DNA from: Haliclystus octoradiatus
Taxonomy: Eukaryota; Cnidaria; Staurozoa; Stauromedusae; Haliclystidae
NCBI GenBank assembly: GCA_916610825.1
Contig: OU744448.1
Coordinates: forward strand, 3,319,611 to 3,383,610
Length of the DNA stretch: 64,000 nucleotides
Direction of reading: 5' to 3'
Below are positions 10,701-20,263 of the stretch, one piece after another. Positions within the stretch are counted from its first letter, which is position 1, and each line of letters starts with the position of its first letter. The position numbers were made by a program, and so were the translations under genes. A model generated the notes under the pieces. The model was given only the letters and a program-made list of their open reading frames with translations, was not told where the DNA came from and ran no database searches.

Positions 10701-13219
10701 AAACTCAAAAAAGAACTCCAACATTGGGGAGCAATTCATTGGAAAATGGTTTTGTCATCCGAAAGATAACACAAAACAATTAAATGTGACTATAAAATAG
10801 AATAAACATTCCATGCAATTAAAATATCCTGTAAACTAACTTTGTCGCACAATATAGCTATTTTTCTCAACAAATCTATAAATTCGAACTTGTGCATTTA
10901 TAACTGTCATTAGACCTAGTAAGCTTCCTCTCCAATAAGAATTACTATCCTTAACTTTTTTACTGTTTTGAAGATGTTGAAATTTTACCTTCTTTGATGA
11001 TAAAGATGTTTCTTCATTGCTAGTGCCCTGGTGAATCAGTCTGAAAGAGTATAGCCTAGTATGTGATTAAAAATGAAGTTAACAATTTAGCAATACAGTT
11101 ATTTGCTTGTTACAATCATCTAAGATTACTCTAAAGTAAAATAGTAATTGAGACGATACAGCCCTACTCACGCCATTCCTCTATTTCTAGATGAGGGGCT
11201 CTCTTTGCTAGGAGCAATGACTTTAAACGCTATTTATTGATCTCAGCCGCAACACTGCAGATCTATTTCAACAGATTTCATGGTAGAGATGCCTCGATTG
11301 TCAATGCGCAACGATACGTCACAGCTACTAACAGAACTGTTCATGAACATTTTAAGAAAATTGGGAACATTTAACGTTCATGATTTGTTCATAAACTCAT
11401 AAACTGTTTATAGCAGGAGTAGCTTCTTGAAGGCTAGAGCAACTTCAGAAGAAAATTGATATTTTCATGATTCATTGGTCAAACTTCGACAAAAAAATTC
11501 AGACAAGGATGTTGAAATGGCTCTAGTATTCCAGAAAGCTGAACCTTTTGTCGGAGACTAGCTGTGATTAAATTCCTTTTGGTACATTTTGTGTACAAGA
11601 GACAGACTGCTAAGTATGTCCGCCTAGAACATAGTTCTCTAGACGCTATATAAATGAGCAATAATATTATTAGGGCCTACCGGTAGGCCTTTCATAATTA
11701 TGACAGGCATCTGCCCCATATCTCAGAGCCGCCCCTGGGAAACGTATTTGAAATCTCTCAAAACGTATTGACTTTTTTTCCTTTCTATGAATTTCTATGA
11801 TCTTTTGTAGTTGTATTTTTAACGTAAAATTAGTGAGTTATATTGTCTTGCTTTGATTATGTTTTGACTTATTATTCCCCTCTTGAATCAGTGTGAAATT
11901 ATACTGTAAACAAAACATTTGCATGAGGGGCTTCTTTGAATTTGACACCTTCCGAAGGAAAGCGACTTTTTCGAAGGACTGCATGAAATTAAATGTTGTT
12001 TTCTTCACACTATATTGGTTAAATCTAGCAAAAACCCAATTGAGATTTTCAATTTCCTACAAGTCGATACCAAAATTGTGAGTTTTGCATGAGCTGTTTT
12101 GGAGCAATAATTTTTTAAAGAAAATTTATTCCAATTCACTTCGCTCCCGCTAGCCTACACGTAAATTGTGAAATTTAGAATCATATGAACTTAATTAGTA
12201 TTGATTTGAAAGTACATTTTATTTAAGCTGTTTTGGTTAGCCTCAAACTTTTCAGACAGATAATCGGACTGTGACTTCCATTCCGCTAGTTATTTGTGAG
12301 CCGTATATATTTGTTGGCCATAGATTTTGCGTTTCGACATCATGGTATGTACTTGTGCCTACCAATGTTTGTAAGAATTAAGATTTATTTAAAACTGAAA
12401 TTGATAAACCAGACTATTTTCTCGAGCCTTCTGTTGTGTCTTTCCGTAACAACAGCCACAAGAACAATTGCTCTGACGTGCCGTTGACGTCACTTTCCAG
12501 AGGATTAGCCTCGTTTCTTGTAATCAAAATTAAAAAATGATGTGATTAAAATTAAAAAATAACAGTTTTCTGATAATGAATCAATATTATTATTTCTAAA
12601 AATATTATTCAATTATGAATTGATTGATATTATTTCTAACCAGGGTCCGACGAAAGGTTCAGCCTTCTCGAATCCTAAAGGCATTTTAACATTTTCTTCT
12701 GAAGTTTTGTTGTTGATGTTTGACCAATAAATCATTAAAAACATCAATTTTCTTCTGAATTTTGTATAGCCTTCCGGGATCTAGGATCCCAGGATCCCCA
12801 CTTTTGTCGGACCATTTTTCTAACAATATTATTCAATTATGAATTGATTGATTATCTTACCTTCTTGTCTGTTGTTTCAAAATATAATTGCTTCTGCATC
12901 CAGTCAGTGAAGCAGTGATAAGGTTTTGCACAGAACAAACCCTATTTGATACATGAAAATATGTGAAAACTTGTTTTCCATAGCCTTGTTTTGCGATAAA
13001 GCCCCATATCATCTCTTTGTTGATATGGTAGATAGAAGCAAAATTTCGTCAAGGAATAATCATCGTAGCTTAATTTGACCAAAGTTGACTAATATAATAA
13101 TGTTAAGCTATTAACATTCAAAACAAGCACTTTGTATCATCAAAACGTTGTAGTGCGGACTAGTGCCCACAAATCCACAATGTTTGAACACTTTTTCTCA
13201 GGCTACAAACAGCCATCAT
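1754..13219 (-). CDS. GUF1: GUF1, mitochondrial translation factor EF4/LepA GTPase, 5' part (partial gene)
   Basis: Nine coding exons on the minus strand, phases all compatible: 13179-13219, 12861-12941, 10989-11040, 9691-9826, 9267-9352, 9075-9137, 8003-8083, 3733-3810 and 1754-1837 (702 nt, 234 codons). LepA/GUF1 is a membrane-associated GTPase that promotes mitochondrial translation. The GTPase motifs are visible: G1 AHVDHGKST (exon 4), G2 region ERGITVKAQ (exon 5), G3 DTPGHVD across exons 6/7, and G4 NKID across exons 8/9, with the family signature [20 protein letters not shown]. The first ~60 residues are Arg/Ser-rich with few acids, as expected for a mitochondrial presequence. Exon 1 is the least certain: its donor ATT|GTGGAT is weak and was chosen because it keeps the frame. 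The C-terminal two thirds (domains II-V and the EF4-specific tail) lie left of the window. The 8.0-3.8 kb intron carries the DIRS element. Confidence 0.93.
1940..2888. repeat. Cluster of a 13-bp motif GTGTCTGACTGAC
   Basis: The word GTGTCTGACTGAC, or a one- or two-mismatch form, occurs at 1940-1952, 2112-2124, 2300-2312, 2321-2333, 2350-2360 (shortened), 2727-2739 (reverse orientation) and 2876-2888. Spacing is irregular, so this is not a tandem satellite. It lies inside a GUF1 intron. Function unknown. Confidence 0.7.
3578..3650 (-). repeat. Decayed fragment of tRNA-SINE family 1 body
   Basis: The stretch resembles the body of the SINE copies at 23.5 and 60.1 kb (GCGTTGCAGCTACTCAC, then an AATGCAATT word and a CCATTCCAT word). 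Neither the tRNA head nor the tail is retained. Confidence 0.4.
4545..5372 (+). pseudogene. DIRS reverse transcriptase domain
   Basis: A 275-codon open segment. RT motifs are visible in order: [16 protein letters not shown] (palm motif), [13 protein letters not shown] (motif A), a degraded motif B region ([13 protein letters not shown]) and YIDDLLII (motif C, the YxDD catalytic pair), then FLGFDL. This is the pattern of DIRS RTs, in which the fingers-palm region is followed directly by RNase H. The reading frame ends at 5372 inside what should continue to RNase H, so it is interrupted. The first codon is just the start of openness, not a supported initiation site. Confidence 0.82.
5466..6098 (+). 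pseudogene. DIRS RNase H domain
   Basis: An open segment carrying a DIRS/Ty3-like RNase [15 protein letters not shown] (first catalytic Asp), [11 protein letters not shown] (Glu), [12 protein letters not shown] (second Asp) and [11 protein letters not shown] (terminal His/Asp motif). Around 6020 the frame is lost. The conserved continuation ([14 protein letters not shown] and neighbours) is read in another frame at 6143-6328, a typical DIRS segment after RNase H. The frameshift is direct evidence that the copy is inactive. Confidence 0.8.
6143..6328 (+). pseudogene. DIRS polyprotein segment downstream of RNase H
   Basis: A short open stretch reads [17 protein letters not shown] and ends in [10 protein letters not shown], a conserved block known downstream of RNase H in DIRS polyproteins. 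It continues the interrupted RNase H frame at 5466-6098. It is not a separate gene. Confidence 0.65.
6428..7268 (+). pseudogene. DIRS tyrosine recombinase (two frames)
   Basis: The core-binding half is read at about 6428-6560 ([20 protein letters not shown]). The catalytic half is in another frame at 6549-7268, so a frameshift lies near 6550. The catalytic half shows the R-H-R-Y set: LSGQR (first Arg), HSTR (His and second Arg) and FQRFYNKP (Tyr nucleophile). These recombinases integrate a circular DNA intermediate of DIRS elements. The catalytic residues are retained, but the frameshift breaks the protein. Confidence 0.82.
7546..7860. mobile_element. Foldback/MITE-like element abutting the DIRS right end
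   Basis: 7546-7605 (AATTTAAAATTAAACGAGAC onwards) is the inverted copy of 7795-7855 (ending GTCTCGTTTAATTTTAAATT), with about 55 bp nearly identical. The interior at 7725-7755 also contains a diverged copy of the DIRS terminal repeat (CTGCGCATGTGCACACAGTC). It may be a rearranged extra DIRS terminus or a separate non-autonomous element inserted at the DIRS end. Confidence 0.6.
8164..8300. repeat. TTCATGAAC-family foldback element
   Basis: One of many copies that begin near CCCCTGCGAAAAACAGTTCA, contain repeated TTCATGAAC palindromes and the word CCATTTAACGTTCATGAACT, and end with the complement of the start (CTGAACTGTTTTTCGCAGGG). This copy is somewhat decayed at its ends. Confidence 0.65.
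9918..10040. repeat. hAT-like transposon remnant end
   Basis: AGAGGTGCACCGAATA followed by repeated (C/T)GATTA(A/T)TCGG words resembles the terminal region of hAT-derived repeats found in many animals. A related end (TTAGAGATGCACCAAATC) occurs at 44390-44408. No transposase or partner end was identified. Confidence 0.35.
10151..10314. repeat. TTCATGAAC-family foldback element
   Basis: It has the same layout as the other copies: AACAGTCCAGGAGTT at the left, the conserved GCCATTTAACGTTCAGGAAC core, and CTCCTGAACTGTTTTTCGCA at the right end. It lies between GUF1 exons 3 and 4. Confidence 0.65.
11161..11332 (-). repeat. tRNA-SINE family 1, truncated (no tRNA head)
   Basis: Matches the body of the 60.1-kb copy from the CCACTCCTCTATTTCTAG-like tail through CACTGCAGATC..ATTTCAACAG to GCGCAACGAT. 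The part containing the tRNA promoter boxes is missing. Confidence 0.6.
11880..12134 (-). mobile_element. Fragment of the TAGGGGAGAGCGGGG element
   Basis: Reads as a diverged reverse-complement copy of two blocks of the element at 27268-28513: the GACACCTTCCGAAGGAAAGC block and the CAAAACTCACAATTT/GGAGCAATAATTTTTT block next to its left terminus. The stretch between the two blocks in the longer element is largely deleted here. Confidence 0.55.
12643..12812. mobile_element. MITE with GGGTCCGACAAAAG termini
   Basis: The left end GGGTCCGACGAAAGG and the right end CTTTTGTCGGACC are inverted repeats about 170 bp apart. The same family, with a longer interior, is at 35512-36048. It lies in GUF1 intron 2-proximal sequence, close to exon 2. 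Confidence 0.6.
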
Positions 13220-13249
13220 GTAAGTGTCTCGTACGATGAAGTTTGACGG
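13220..13249. promoter_or_regulatory. Head-to-head start region of GUF1 and C1orf131-like gene
   Basis: Only 30 bp separate the two divergent ATG codons (GUF1 13219, minus; C1orf131-like 13250, plus). The 5' UTRs must therefore overlap in antisense or be extremely short. On the plus strand a strong acceptor-like TTTTTCTCAG ends at 13201 inside GUF1 exon 1. It could be a trans-splice acceptor for the plus-strand gene. No TATA box is evident. Confidence 0.55.
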
Positions 13250-13910
13250 ATGAGGCTCGTCAAGCATGGTAGGTTTCTTGCACTAAATTTTGCATTGAAA
13301 AGAAAGAGAAGTATGATTTTGATTTGAATTTTGATTATTCTGCTGACTTCTTTCATTTGCTCTAGACTATATGCCAACCATGAACGTCAAGGTAGAAACA
13401 GAAATTGACAATGTCTTTTTCAAAGTCAGAAAGGGTCCTAAAAGAGCTGCTGAAGTGGTAGTCTTTGACGAACCCAGACATGGCAAGAAGAGCAAAAAAA
13501 TTAAAAAGAACAACATAGCTGCAGAAGAAGATAATGGTGATCAAGATTTTAATGACATGGCCAAGGAGGTGAAAGAATTTGGAATGACAGGATTTAGTCG
13601 AAAGGAAAGAAAACAATTCGAGCAGAAAGAAGCTCAGAAATTAGGTTCTAGAAAACCTAAAGGTCAAAAAATGCCATATCCAATATTAATGTATGCTAAA
13701 AAAGTAAGAACAGAGCGTGAAACTGCCCAGAAAAAACTAGACGTTGCTATGGGTAATGTGACCAAGAAGAAAAAGCGTGACAAGAAAAAAGAGACAGTCC
13801 AACCGAGAAACTTTGGTCGATGGGTTGATCGATCGACTGTCAGCAATAAAAAAACTGACATGAAAATTAGTAAATCAATTGTAAAAAAATTGCAGGGCGA
13901 GAAAAGTTAG
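13250..13910 (+). CDS. C1orf131: C1orf131 / DUF4602-family nucleolar protein
   Basis: Two coding exons, 13250-13268 and 13366-13910, give 187 aa. The first exon encodes MRLVKH and splits the Asp codon. The acceptor is TTTGCTCTAG|AC, and the frame stays open upstream to the chosen ATG. The protein is strongly basic with Lys-rich runs (GKKSKKIKKN, KKKKRDKKKE). It carries the family block KEVKEFGMTGFSRKERKQFE (about residues 73-95) and ends with repeated Ser/Lys words. The human homologue is a component of the small-subunit processome in pre-rRNA processing, so a nucleolar role is likely. Two upstream ORFs precede the start (see findings). An internal ATG in exon 2 could also initiate. Confidence 0.8.
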
Positions 13911-14559
13911 CATTTATCAATGTCAAAAAGATTATAGAATATATAATATTTTGCTCATTTGGCACTAACTTTTAAGTTAGTAAAATGCCTGTCTACGGTC
14001 CAGGCGGAGTGTGGCATTTTTCACTAAGATATCAGAGGCCAAACCGTACATCTTGTTGACAATTGAGTGTAATTAATCAGAATGGCAATAGGCCTACTCT
14101 TCAAAATGGGTTAAATGAACATTGATAGGCTAACTCACAAGCAGCTAGATGTCTTTAACCTTCAACAAGAAACATTTGAATCAAAGTTCACTTAAAACGA
14201 GTAGGCCTAGCATTCAGCGACAACAGATTGGTTTGAGATTGCATCAGTGTATTCTTTAATTGCAGCTTGTTACAGCACAAATTATTCGGTTTCAAATACA
14301 AGAATTTCATTCACCACAAAATAAATATCTCAAGGTTATTATTACAGAAGAAAAATAGTCTACAACATTTAGTAACAATTACGTACAAAATTACATTCAA
14401 AATTATTTATGTCTACACAATAATTTTAGGAAAATTTAAACTTTGTTAATGATTTATTCCTTATTTTTCTCAATAAATGATAAATGAAACTCGATAAATG
14501 ATTTGGCTAAGATTAATTTTATTTTTTTAGCCTCATCATCTATTATATCAATTCTGAAA
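13911..14559. other. Convergent intergenic region
   Basis: Contains the 3' ends of the C1orf131-like gene (plus) and the hinderin-like gene (minus). No clear gene, repeat with recognisable ends or canonical AATAAA close to the plus-strand stop was seen. It is AT-rich. Confidence 0.5.
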
Positions 14560-16140
14560 TTATTCAACATGTCTATTTATGAAAAATATGTCATCTAAAA
14601 TAGCTGACTCCTCTAAATCATCGGCACTACTATCTTCATATTCAATAGTTAAATTTTTGCTTGGTTTTTCATAATTAATATCTTTTGCGATTTTCTGAAA
14701 TGTATTTGAATACATACTTAATAACGATTCTTGTTTGATCTTTGATGAGGTATGACGTGGTTTTGTAATCATTATCTTCTTATCATTTTCTGTTTGATTT
14801 GATTTATTTATAAGTCTTTTATTTTGCATTGGAAATCCAGTAATCGCTTCTGTTTCTAGTGTATTATATTTCCTAGTTGATATTTGACTCTGAGAAATAT
14901 TCAATTTCAACGCTTCTGGGGAATTTTCTCTTTCTAATTGAATTCTTGATGAACGATCGGCAATACCGTGTTTTTTTCTAAATGGTTTGTCACGCTTTGT
15001 TACAGATCGTAGACTCGCATTCGCTTCGTCACTTTTAGGACTATTTCCTCTCGAATACGATACCAAATCTTCTTCGCATTTGCGTAACTCAAACAAATGA
15101 GGATACTGAGTTGATGTTTCATCGAAGGGTGATCTCTCAATGCTCAAATGCCGAACATTGTTTTCCTTTCCAACCATACTGTGATTGGTAGGTAACTGTT
15201 GCTTAGCAATATTATTATTCATTATTTCATGCTGTGCATTATTTAAATCTTTAAGTTGTTGTTGAATTTGTTCGATACAATCTTGCAATGATGCTTGTTG
15301 TTTAATCAAAATATTCATTTCCGTAGATATAATATCTCTATAATTATCATGTTTATTATTATGGTCATTAATTTGAGAACTATGTTTTTGAGGTGACGCT
15401 GCTATTTCATTGTTTAGTTTTGGTTTAGGCAATTCCTGTTGAACTTTCACTAGCCGTGGAGGAGGTGGAAATCTAGCCCCGTCGCCTACAAGAGGATAAT
15501 ATGTTTTGATGTTTGAATATTCTTGTGATTGGCTTGATATCACATCGTCTCTTGTGTTCCCTGGAGTATGAGATGGATCATTATTTACCATGGCAACATC
15601 TTGCTTCTCATTATATGACTCTAAATCAAGCCACATCAGTTTTTGTGATTCAACAAACGCTTGCTTACTACGTAATTGCATATCAAGTAAATTCTCTTTC
15701 ATTTTATCCCTCTCAACAATAAGATTTTTCTGTTTTAAAATTAAATCTTTGATCTTATGCATGTAATCATCTCGTTCTCTGCTCATTTGGCTTAAAGCTA
15801 ATTCTTTATCCTCGCCAGCACGAGCAAGTTCTTGAATTAAATTAGCAACTTTTTGTTTGTCTTCCGCCCGCAAATCTTTCAACGAAGCAGTTTTTGTTAT
15901 TTTCTTTTCTTTGGATAACTTTGGAGTATTTCTTTTTTCATTTTGATCAGCCGAGCTTGATTTGATAGGTGTACTTTTTCGCTGTGGGAATGCTTTCACA
16001 AGCCATGGTTTTAAAGGGCGTTTTATACTGTTAGCGCCTTTAACAACATTTATGTCTGATCTAGAACTAGAACGCAATCCTGTGAGTAATTCTTTATCAT
16101 TAACTTCCCAATAAATTTTTGTTGACTTCTTTGAGTCCAT
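14560..16140 (-). CDS. KIAA1328: Hinderin (KIAA1328)-like coiled-coil protein
   Basis: A 526-aa uninterrupted ORF with ATG at 16140-16138. Residues about 86-165 form a charged coiled coil whose start (SLKDLRAEDKQKVANLIQEL) matches the conserved signature of hinderin, a protein described in vertebrates as an SMC3-interacting and centrosome/cilium-associated factor. A second short coiled coil lies at about 275-310 (Gln/Asn/Leu-rich), a FPPPPR proline motif at about 224, and the C-terminus is acidic (DDLEESAILDD). The rest is Ser/Asn-rich and likely disordered. The family signature is brief, so orthology is probable rather than certain. It is intronless within the ORF, unlike its neighbours, and divergent from the gene at 16418. 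Confidence 0.7.
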   Translation of the reverse strand: MDSKKSTKIYWEVNDKELLTGLRSSSRSDINVVKGANSIKRPLKPWLVKAFPQRKSTPIKSSSADQNEKRNTPKLSKEKKITKTASLKDLRAEDKQKVANLIQELARAGEDKELALSQMSRERDDYMHKIKDLILKQKNLIVERDKMKENLLDMQLRSKQAFVESQKLMWLDLESYNEKQDVAMVNNDPSHTPGNTRDDVISSQSQEYSNIKTYYPLVGDGARFPPPPRLVKVQQELPKPKLNNEIAASPQKHSSQINDHNNKHDNYRDIISTEMNILIKQQASLQDCIEQIQQQLKDLNNAQHEIMNNNIAKQQLPTNHSMVGKENNVRHLSIERSPFDETSTQYPHLFELRKCEEDLVSYSRGNSPKSDEANASLRSVTKRDKPFRKKHGIADRSSRIQLERENSPEALKLNISQSQISTRKYNTLETEAITGFPMQNKRLINKSNQTENDKKIMITKPRHTSSKIKQESLLSMYSNTFQKIAKDINYEKPSKNLTIEYEDSSADDLEESAILDDIFFINRHVE

Positions 16141-16417
16141 AGTTGTAGAAATCTCTTAATTTAACAACTTAAGTATAACTGAACATTACCTACAAATTCA
16201 ATCCATTAAAAATATCGCTGACAAAATGTCAATAAAATCAACCGCTTTCCCGCCATATTGAAAATCCTGAATTATAGCAATGCAATGCCTTTCCCGCCAA
16301 ATTGTTGTTACCAAGGAAACATAGTAAAATAATGACGTCACAATAAATAACTAATATAAACATCGACTGCTGATGAGATAAAGATACTAGAAAAGAATAA
16401 AAGTTGTTTGTATTGTG
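16141..16417. promoter_or_regulatory. Divergent intergenic promoter region
   Basis: 277 bp between the hinderin-like ATG (minus) and the ATG at 16418 (plus). It contains two CCCGCC words (around 16250 and 16291) in an otherwise AT-rich stretch, and TGACGTCA (a CRE-like palindrome) at 16333-16340. These are candidate sites only, but the arrangement suggests a shared bidirectional promoter. Confidence 0.5.
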
Positions 16418-16948
16418 ATGGGATACTGTCCCATGCTACCTGCGGTTGTCGAAAAAAGAAGCTCAGCCAAGGCAGCTCAAACAGTATATAATTGGTCAGC
16501 AACATCATTATTTAAAGACCATACAACAACAATAAATAAATTAAACAGAAATACTTCTCCTATACCTCCAAACCCAGAAGAAAAATACCAACGTACAAAG
16601 AATTATACACAAGAATTAAAACAACGAAAGGAAAAATATAAACAAATGAAAAATTCAACAAATAAAAATAAGAATAAAGTTGGTGAAGATGTTATTTCAA
16701 AACATGCCATGCGCTTACATCAGTTATTTACAATATATGCTGATCAAAGTACTCGGACATTCCGTAAACAAGCATTTGCAGATCCATTACGTCAAGCAAA
16801 AATAAGTGAATATTTGAAAATGCAAAATAATAATAATAATAAATCAGGGATAAAATCATTACCAAAATTAACTGTTACACCTTCTTCGATAATGACATCA
16901 CAGAGCAATAAAACACAAGACTTCCAATTACCACCTATACGCAAATAG
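16418..16948 (+). CDS. Unrecognised basic protein, 176 aa
   Basis: Open from the ATG at 16418 (MGYCPML...) to TAG at 16948. It is Lys/Asn/Gln-rich, with a charged, probably helical segment around residues 50-80 (EEKYQRTKNYTQELKQRKEK). The most conserved-looking block is at about 95-130 (HAMRLHQLFTIYADQSTRTF then DPLRQAKISEYLKM). There is no signal peptide or membrane segment, and the C-terminus is QLPPIRK. I do not recognise the family. The composition and the pairing with a centrosome/cilium-type coiled-coil gene would fit a ciliary or cytoskeletal protein, but that is speculation. The ORF is long for this AT content and has no frameshift, so I regard it as real. Confidence 0.65.
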   Translation: MGYCPMLPAVVEKRSSAKAAQTVYNWSATSLFKDHTTTINKLNRNTSPIPPNPEEKYQRTKNYTQELKQRKEKYKQMKNSTNKNKNKVGEDVISKHAMRLHQLFTIYADQSTRTFRKQAFADPLRQAKISEYLKMQNNNNNKSGIKSLPKLTVTPSSIMTSQSNKTQDFQLPPIRK

Positions 16949-17990
16949 TTGTTGGAATGTAATGGTGATTTGTAAAAGTAAAAAAAATATCTTAATAGTA
17001 ATTTGATGACTGTATTAATATATAAATGCCATATAGTCAAAATATTTAATATTTATTTGTATAAATAACATATAAAAAGAAAAAAAGACGTATTACTGCA
17101 AGAAAAATGGTCCAGATATTTAGTAAATTATAATACTGTACGTCGTTCATAAGGTTTTGTGAAAACCTACAAGTAAACAATTACTGTCATCCAATGTTTA
17201 CTTTGACTCGTACACAGACAAGAAATTGCAAATGAAAAGAAAATTATTTTATTATCTATGGCAAGTTTTTTCGAACGTTTTCTTGCTTCCTATTGCTTAA
17301 TCAAACACCGACAATTCCTAGTGTCTTCGAACGTGACGTAATAATCTGAGACAATAGGATAGAGCTCGAGACAATTAGGTCGCAACAATATGTCAAGACA
17401 ATAGCATCTCCAAGGTTTCAAGACTGACGTGATAGAAAAATTCTTTTTTACAAATTTTTGACTTTTCAAAATAAAGATTTACTACAATACAGAAGCCAGA
17501 ATTGTCAAGTTTATTATAAAACAGATGCGAATAATTAGAAGAGGACAACGAAATGCAAAGAAGTTTTCATCTAATCAAGTTGATAGCGTTAAAGTCTCTA
17601 AATTATGAAGACATATGTAAACAAACTTGTTGCGATGAATTCGTAATATTTCTCAAAACGCAGTTGTTCTTAAATATTTCATGGGATTAATCAAGGTATG
17701 GATTAATAATAAAACAATTATCAAACTCGAATTCGCATGACACTGAGAATTATCAGTGTCCTGCTAAATCTCGTTCGATAATTGTTAAATGTCTATTTCA
17801 ATGTCTCCTACACGGATCACAACGTTCATGAACTGTTCATGAAAGTTCCACATGCATTATTCCATAATTGTTTATGAATGTTGATTGACTTATAAACAAG
17901 TGCCAGCTTCCGTCGAATCACACAGAAAGTTTAATTTGACAGTTTATGAACTCAATGAAAAATTCTGTCTGTGTAGTTCATGGAATTATT
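16949..17990. other. Intergenic, no gene seen
   Basis: AT-rich sequence following the 16418 gene. Only scattered TTCATGAAC words (17820-17845) of the foldback family were recognised near the right end. Confidence 0.5.
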
Positions 17991-18873
17991 TAAGGCTAAG
18001 GTTATATGGACGCACCGAACTCAATTCGAATTAGGTGCGACACCGAATAGCATTAAATTCACATTTGGGGTTATACAGACGAACCAAATGTCGACGATCT
18101 TTAAAAATTGGCCAAAATGTCACGTGATAGGAAGTAGTTTTCTTGGAATTATACCGCATGGTTTGAAACCAAAGTGTTTTGTTTGCATTATTTTTCATTT
18201 TCAGCGATTTTTCAGTTCTATTTTGTCTATCTATAGTTTGAAACTTGTATGAAGTAGTAATCTCGAAGGTTTGCAAGCATTTTTAGGGGAGAAAGTTTTT
18301 GTTCTAGCAAGGCATAGTACTCAGAGCAAATTAAATGCGAATTTCTATTTAGATAACGTATTATGATAAAAGCGACCCCAATTCTAGTGCTGATGCATTG
18401 TGATTGACTAGAAGAAAGCGTTTTTGAATGTTTTGAATCATGATTTTGGAAAACATCGGCTTCCCTGTCAGCCATCTTTCAATCATATAAACAAGTCACC
18501 ATAACAACTTCCCAAAAGCGATGTTCTTTCCATCGCAATGCCATGGAAACATCCTTTAAAATGATTTATGATTTGCACATCCCCCGGTTTATTGTCATAT
18601 AAGGTAAATATAGGAGCTCAGTCACGGCACCGTGAGTGGAATGTATTTAGTTCGGTGCGATGATAGCTCGCTCGTATAACGCGGCGATGAATTTAATTCA
18701 TGGAGAAGAGCTCCGCACGTCAAGGCTTGATGTGCGGAGCTAGCTTGACGCATTTAATGTTTTTTGAGGAATGTTGATGAACCGAATGATGTTATACGAA
18801 GCGCGCTATCATGAGATTTAATTCGAATGAATGAATCAATTGAGTTCGGTGCGTCCATATAACCCTAGCCTTA
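17991..18873. mobile_element. 0.88-kb TIR element (AGGCTARGGTTATATGGACG)
   Basis: The left terminus TAAGGCTAAGGTTATATGGA, continuing through CGCACCGAACTCAATTCGAATT, is the reverse complement of the right terminus (AATTGAGTTCGGTGCG then TCCATATAACCCTAGCCTTA). The interior has further GC-rich TIR-like sequence at 18600-18840 and no transposase. The outermost bases resemble those of the element at 19209-19982, suggesting related transposition machinery. Confidence 0.75.
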
Positions 18874-19208
18874 CATATCACAATTCAGACAAATGAAACA
18901 ATCACAGTTCATGAATATATTATTGGATACTAAAATCGTAAATGGGAGCACAAATATGATACACCTTATCATAAACAGTTCATGAACTATACGAGAGCTG
19001 TTCAAAAAAAGTTTATAAAATCATTTTAAACTCAAAAACTAATTTTCGAAAGGATGATTTAACAGTTTATTATTGTTAACAATTCTCAAAGTGTCTTGAA
19101 CAATTTTGCAAAAGTTAAAAAAGAAAAATAAGAGATTTCAGATAAGGCACATTGAATATTCATGATTTTGAAACATATTATCAATTGCAGCAAATGGATC
19201 TAGTACAC

Positions 19209-19982
19209 TAAGGCCTAGGTTATACAGCGTGCCAGCAGCGCACCGCGCCAAGGGTGTCGTGGCTCGGCGCTGGCGCGCTGATTTCAGGTTTCAAATCATA
19301 CAGCGTGCCATGACAGCGTGCTATAATTTGGTGCGTTTTATATGGGGCATGAGATTATTTTCTTGAGCGCCAAAATTCAACATGGCTGGCGTGAGTAGGA
19401 GTGTTTTGTATATGAAGTAATTGCTTTTATCAATAATTTAAATAAACACAGGAGAGATATGTTGATGTCAACTTTAAGTTATCAAATTGATAAGAATGCC
19501 GACTTCTAACATGAAAGAGGGCGATTCTTGCGCACGTTTTGCTTTTATATGGTGAATTTCGAGCCAAATTTTATAAATTATTGGTAATTTATTAAAAATA
19601 ACGCATAATTAGTTATGGCAATTCCTTTCAGTTGTGCAATCACTACATTGTGAGCTTATTGCTTGGATTTACGACATTCAACTCAACACCATCTTTAATT
19701 TTAAATTCATCACCATGGCAATCGATTCTAGAACGAGGCGATTCATTTTATTTTGAATACACAACCCCCAGGTTCATCTAAAAATAGCGTTTCCGGTTAT
19801 GTCTGGAAACATAGCACGGCTTGGCTCGCTCAAAACCAGCGAGCCAGAGCATTTGGAGCGAGCCAGCATCAAGGCACTGAGCCGATCCAAGTCAGACGAG
19901 CGAGCCAAGAGCGTGCTTGAAAAAAATGCTGGCGCGGTGCGCTGCTGGCACGCTGCTGGCACGCTGTATAACCTAGGCCTAA
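19209..19982. mobile_element. 0.77-kb TIR element (AGGCCTAGGTTATACAGCGT)
   Basis: The left end TAAGGCCTAGGTTATACAGC, followed by GTGCCAGCAGCGCACCGCGCC, is mirrored at the right end, where GCTGCTGGCACGCTG is locally duplicated before TATAACCTAGGCCTAA. The ORFs inside (around 19774-20023) are by-products of the GC-rich arms, not genes. Confidence 0.75.
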
Positions 19983-20263
19983 AAAGACAACTAATTTTTT
20001 TTTTGGTAATTCATGTTTTATGAATGTCGGCGAAAGAAAATCATACAATAATACAAAAACGGAATTGTGTAGTATCATATTCAATTATTGTCCAACCTCG
20101 TTATAAATTATTTTCATATAAAAAGATATATGATTTTCATTGGTCGTGGTGTATTATTGTCATTCGATAATTACGACAACATCAAAGCAGTCAGCCTATA
20201 GGAGGTCTACCATATTTCTATGTGATAAAAGCGTTTTATAATTAGATATAAAAAAATATTGAC

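Noticed and set aside
19774-20084. Overlapping open frames on both strands
   Set aside because: They lie in the GC-rich arm of the TIR element; openness follows from composition.
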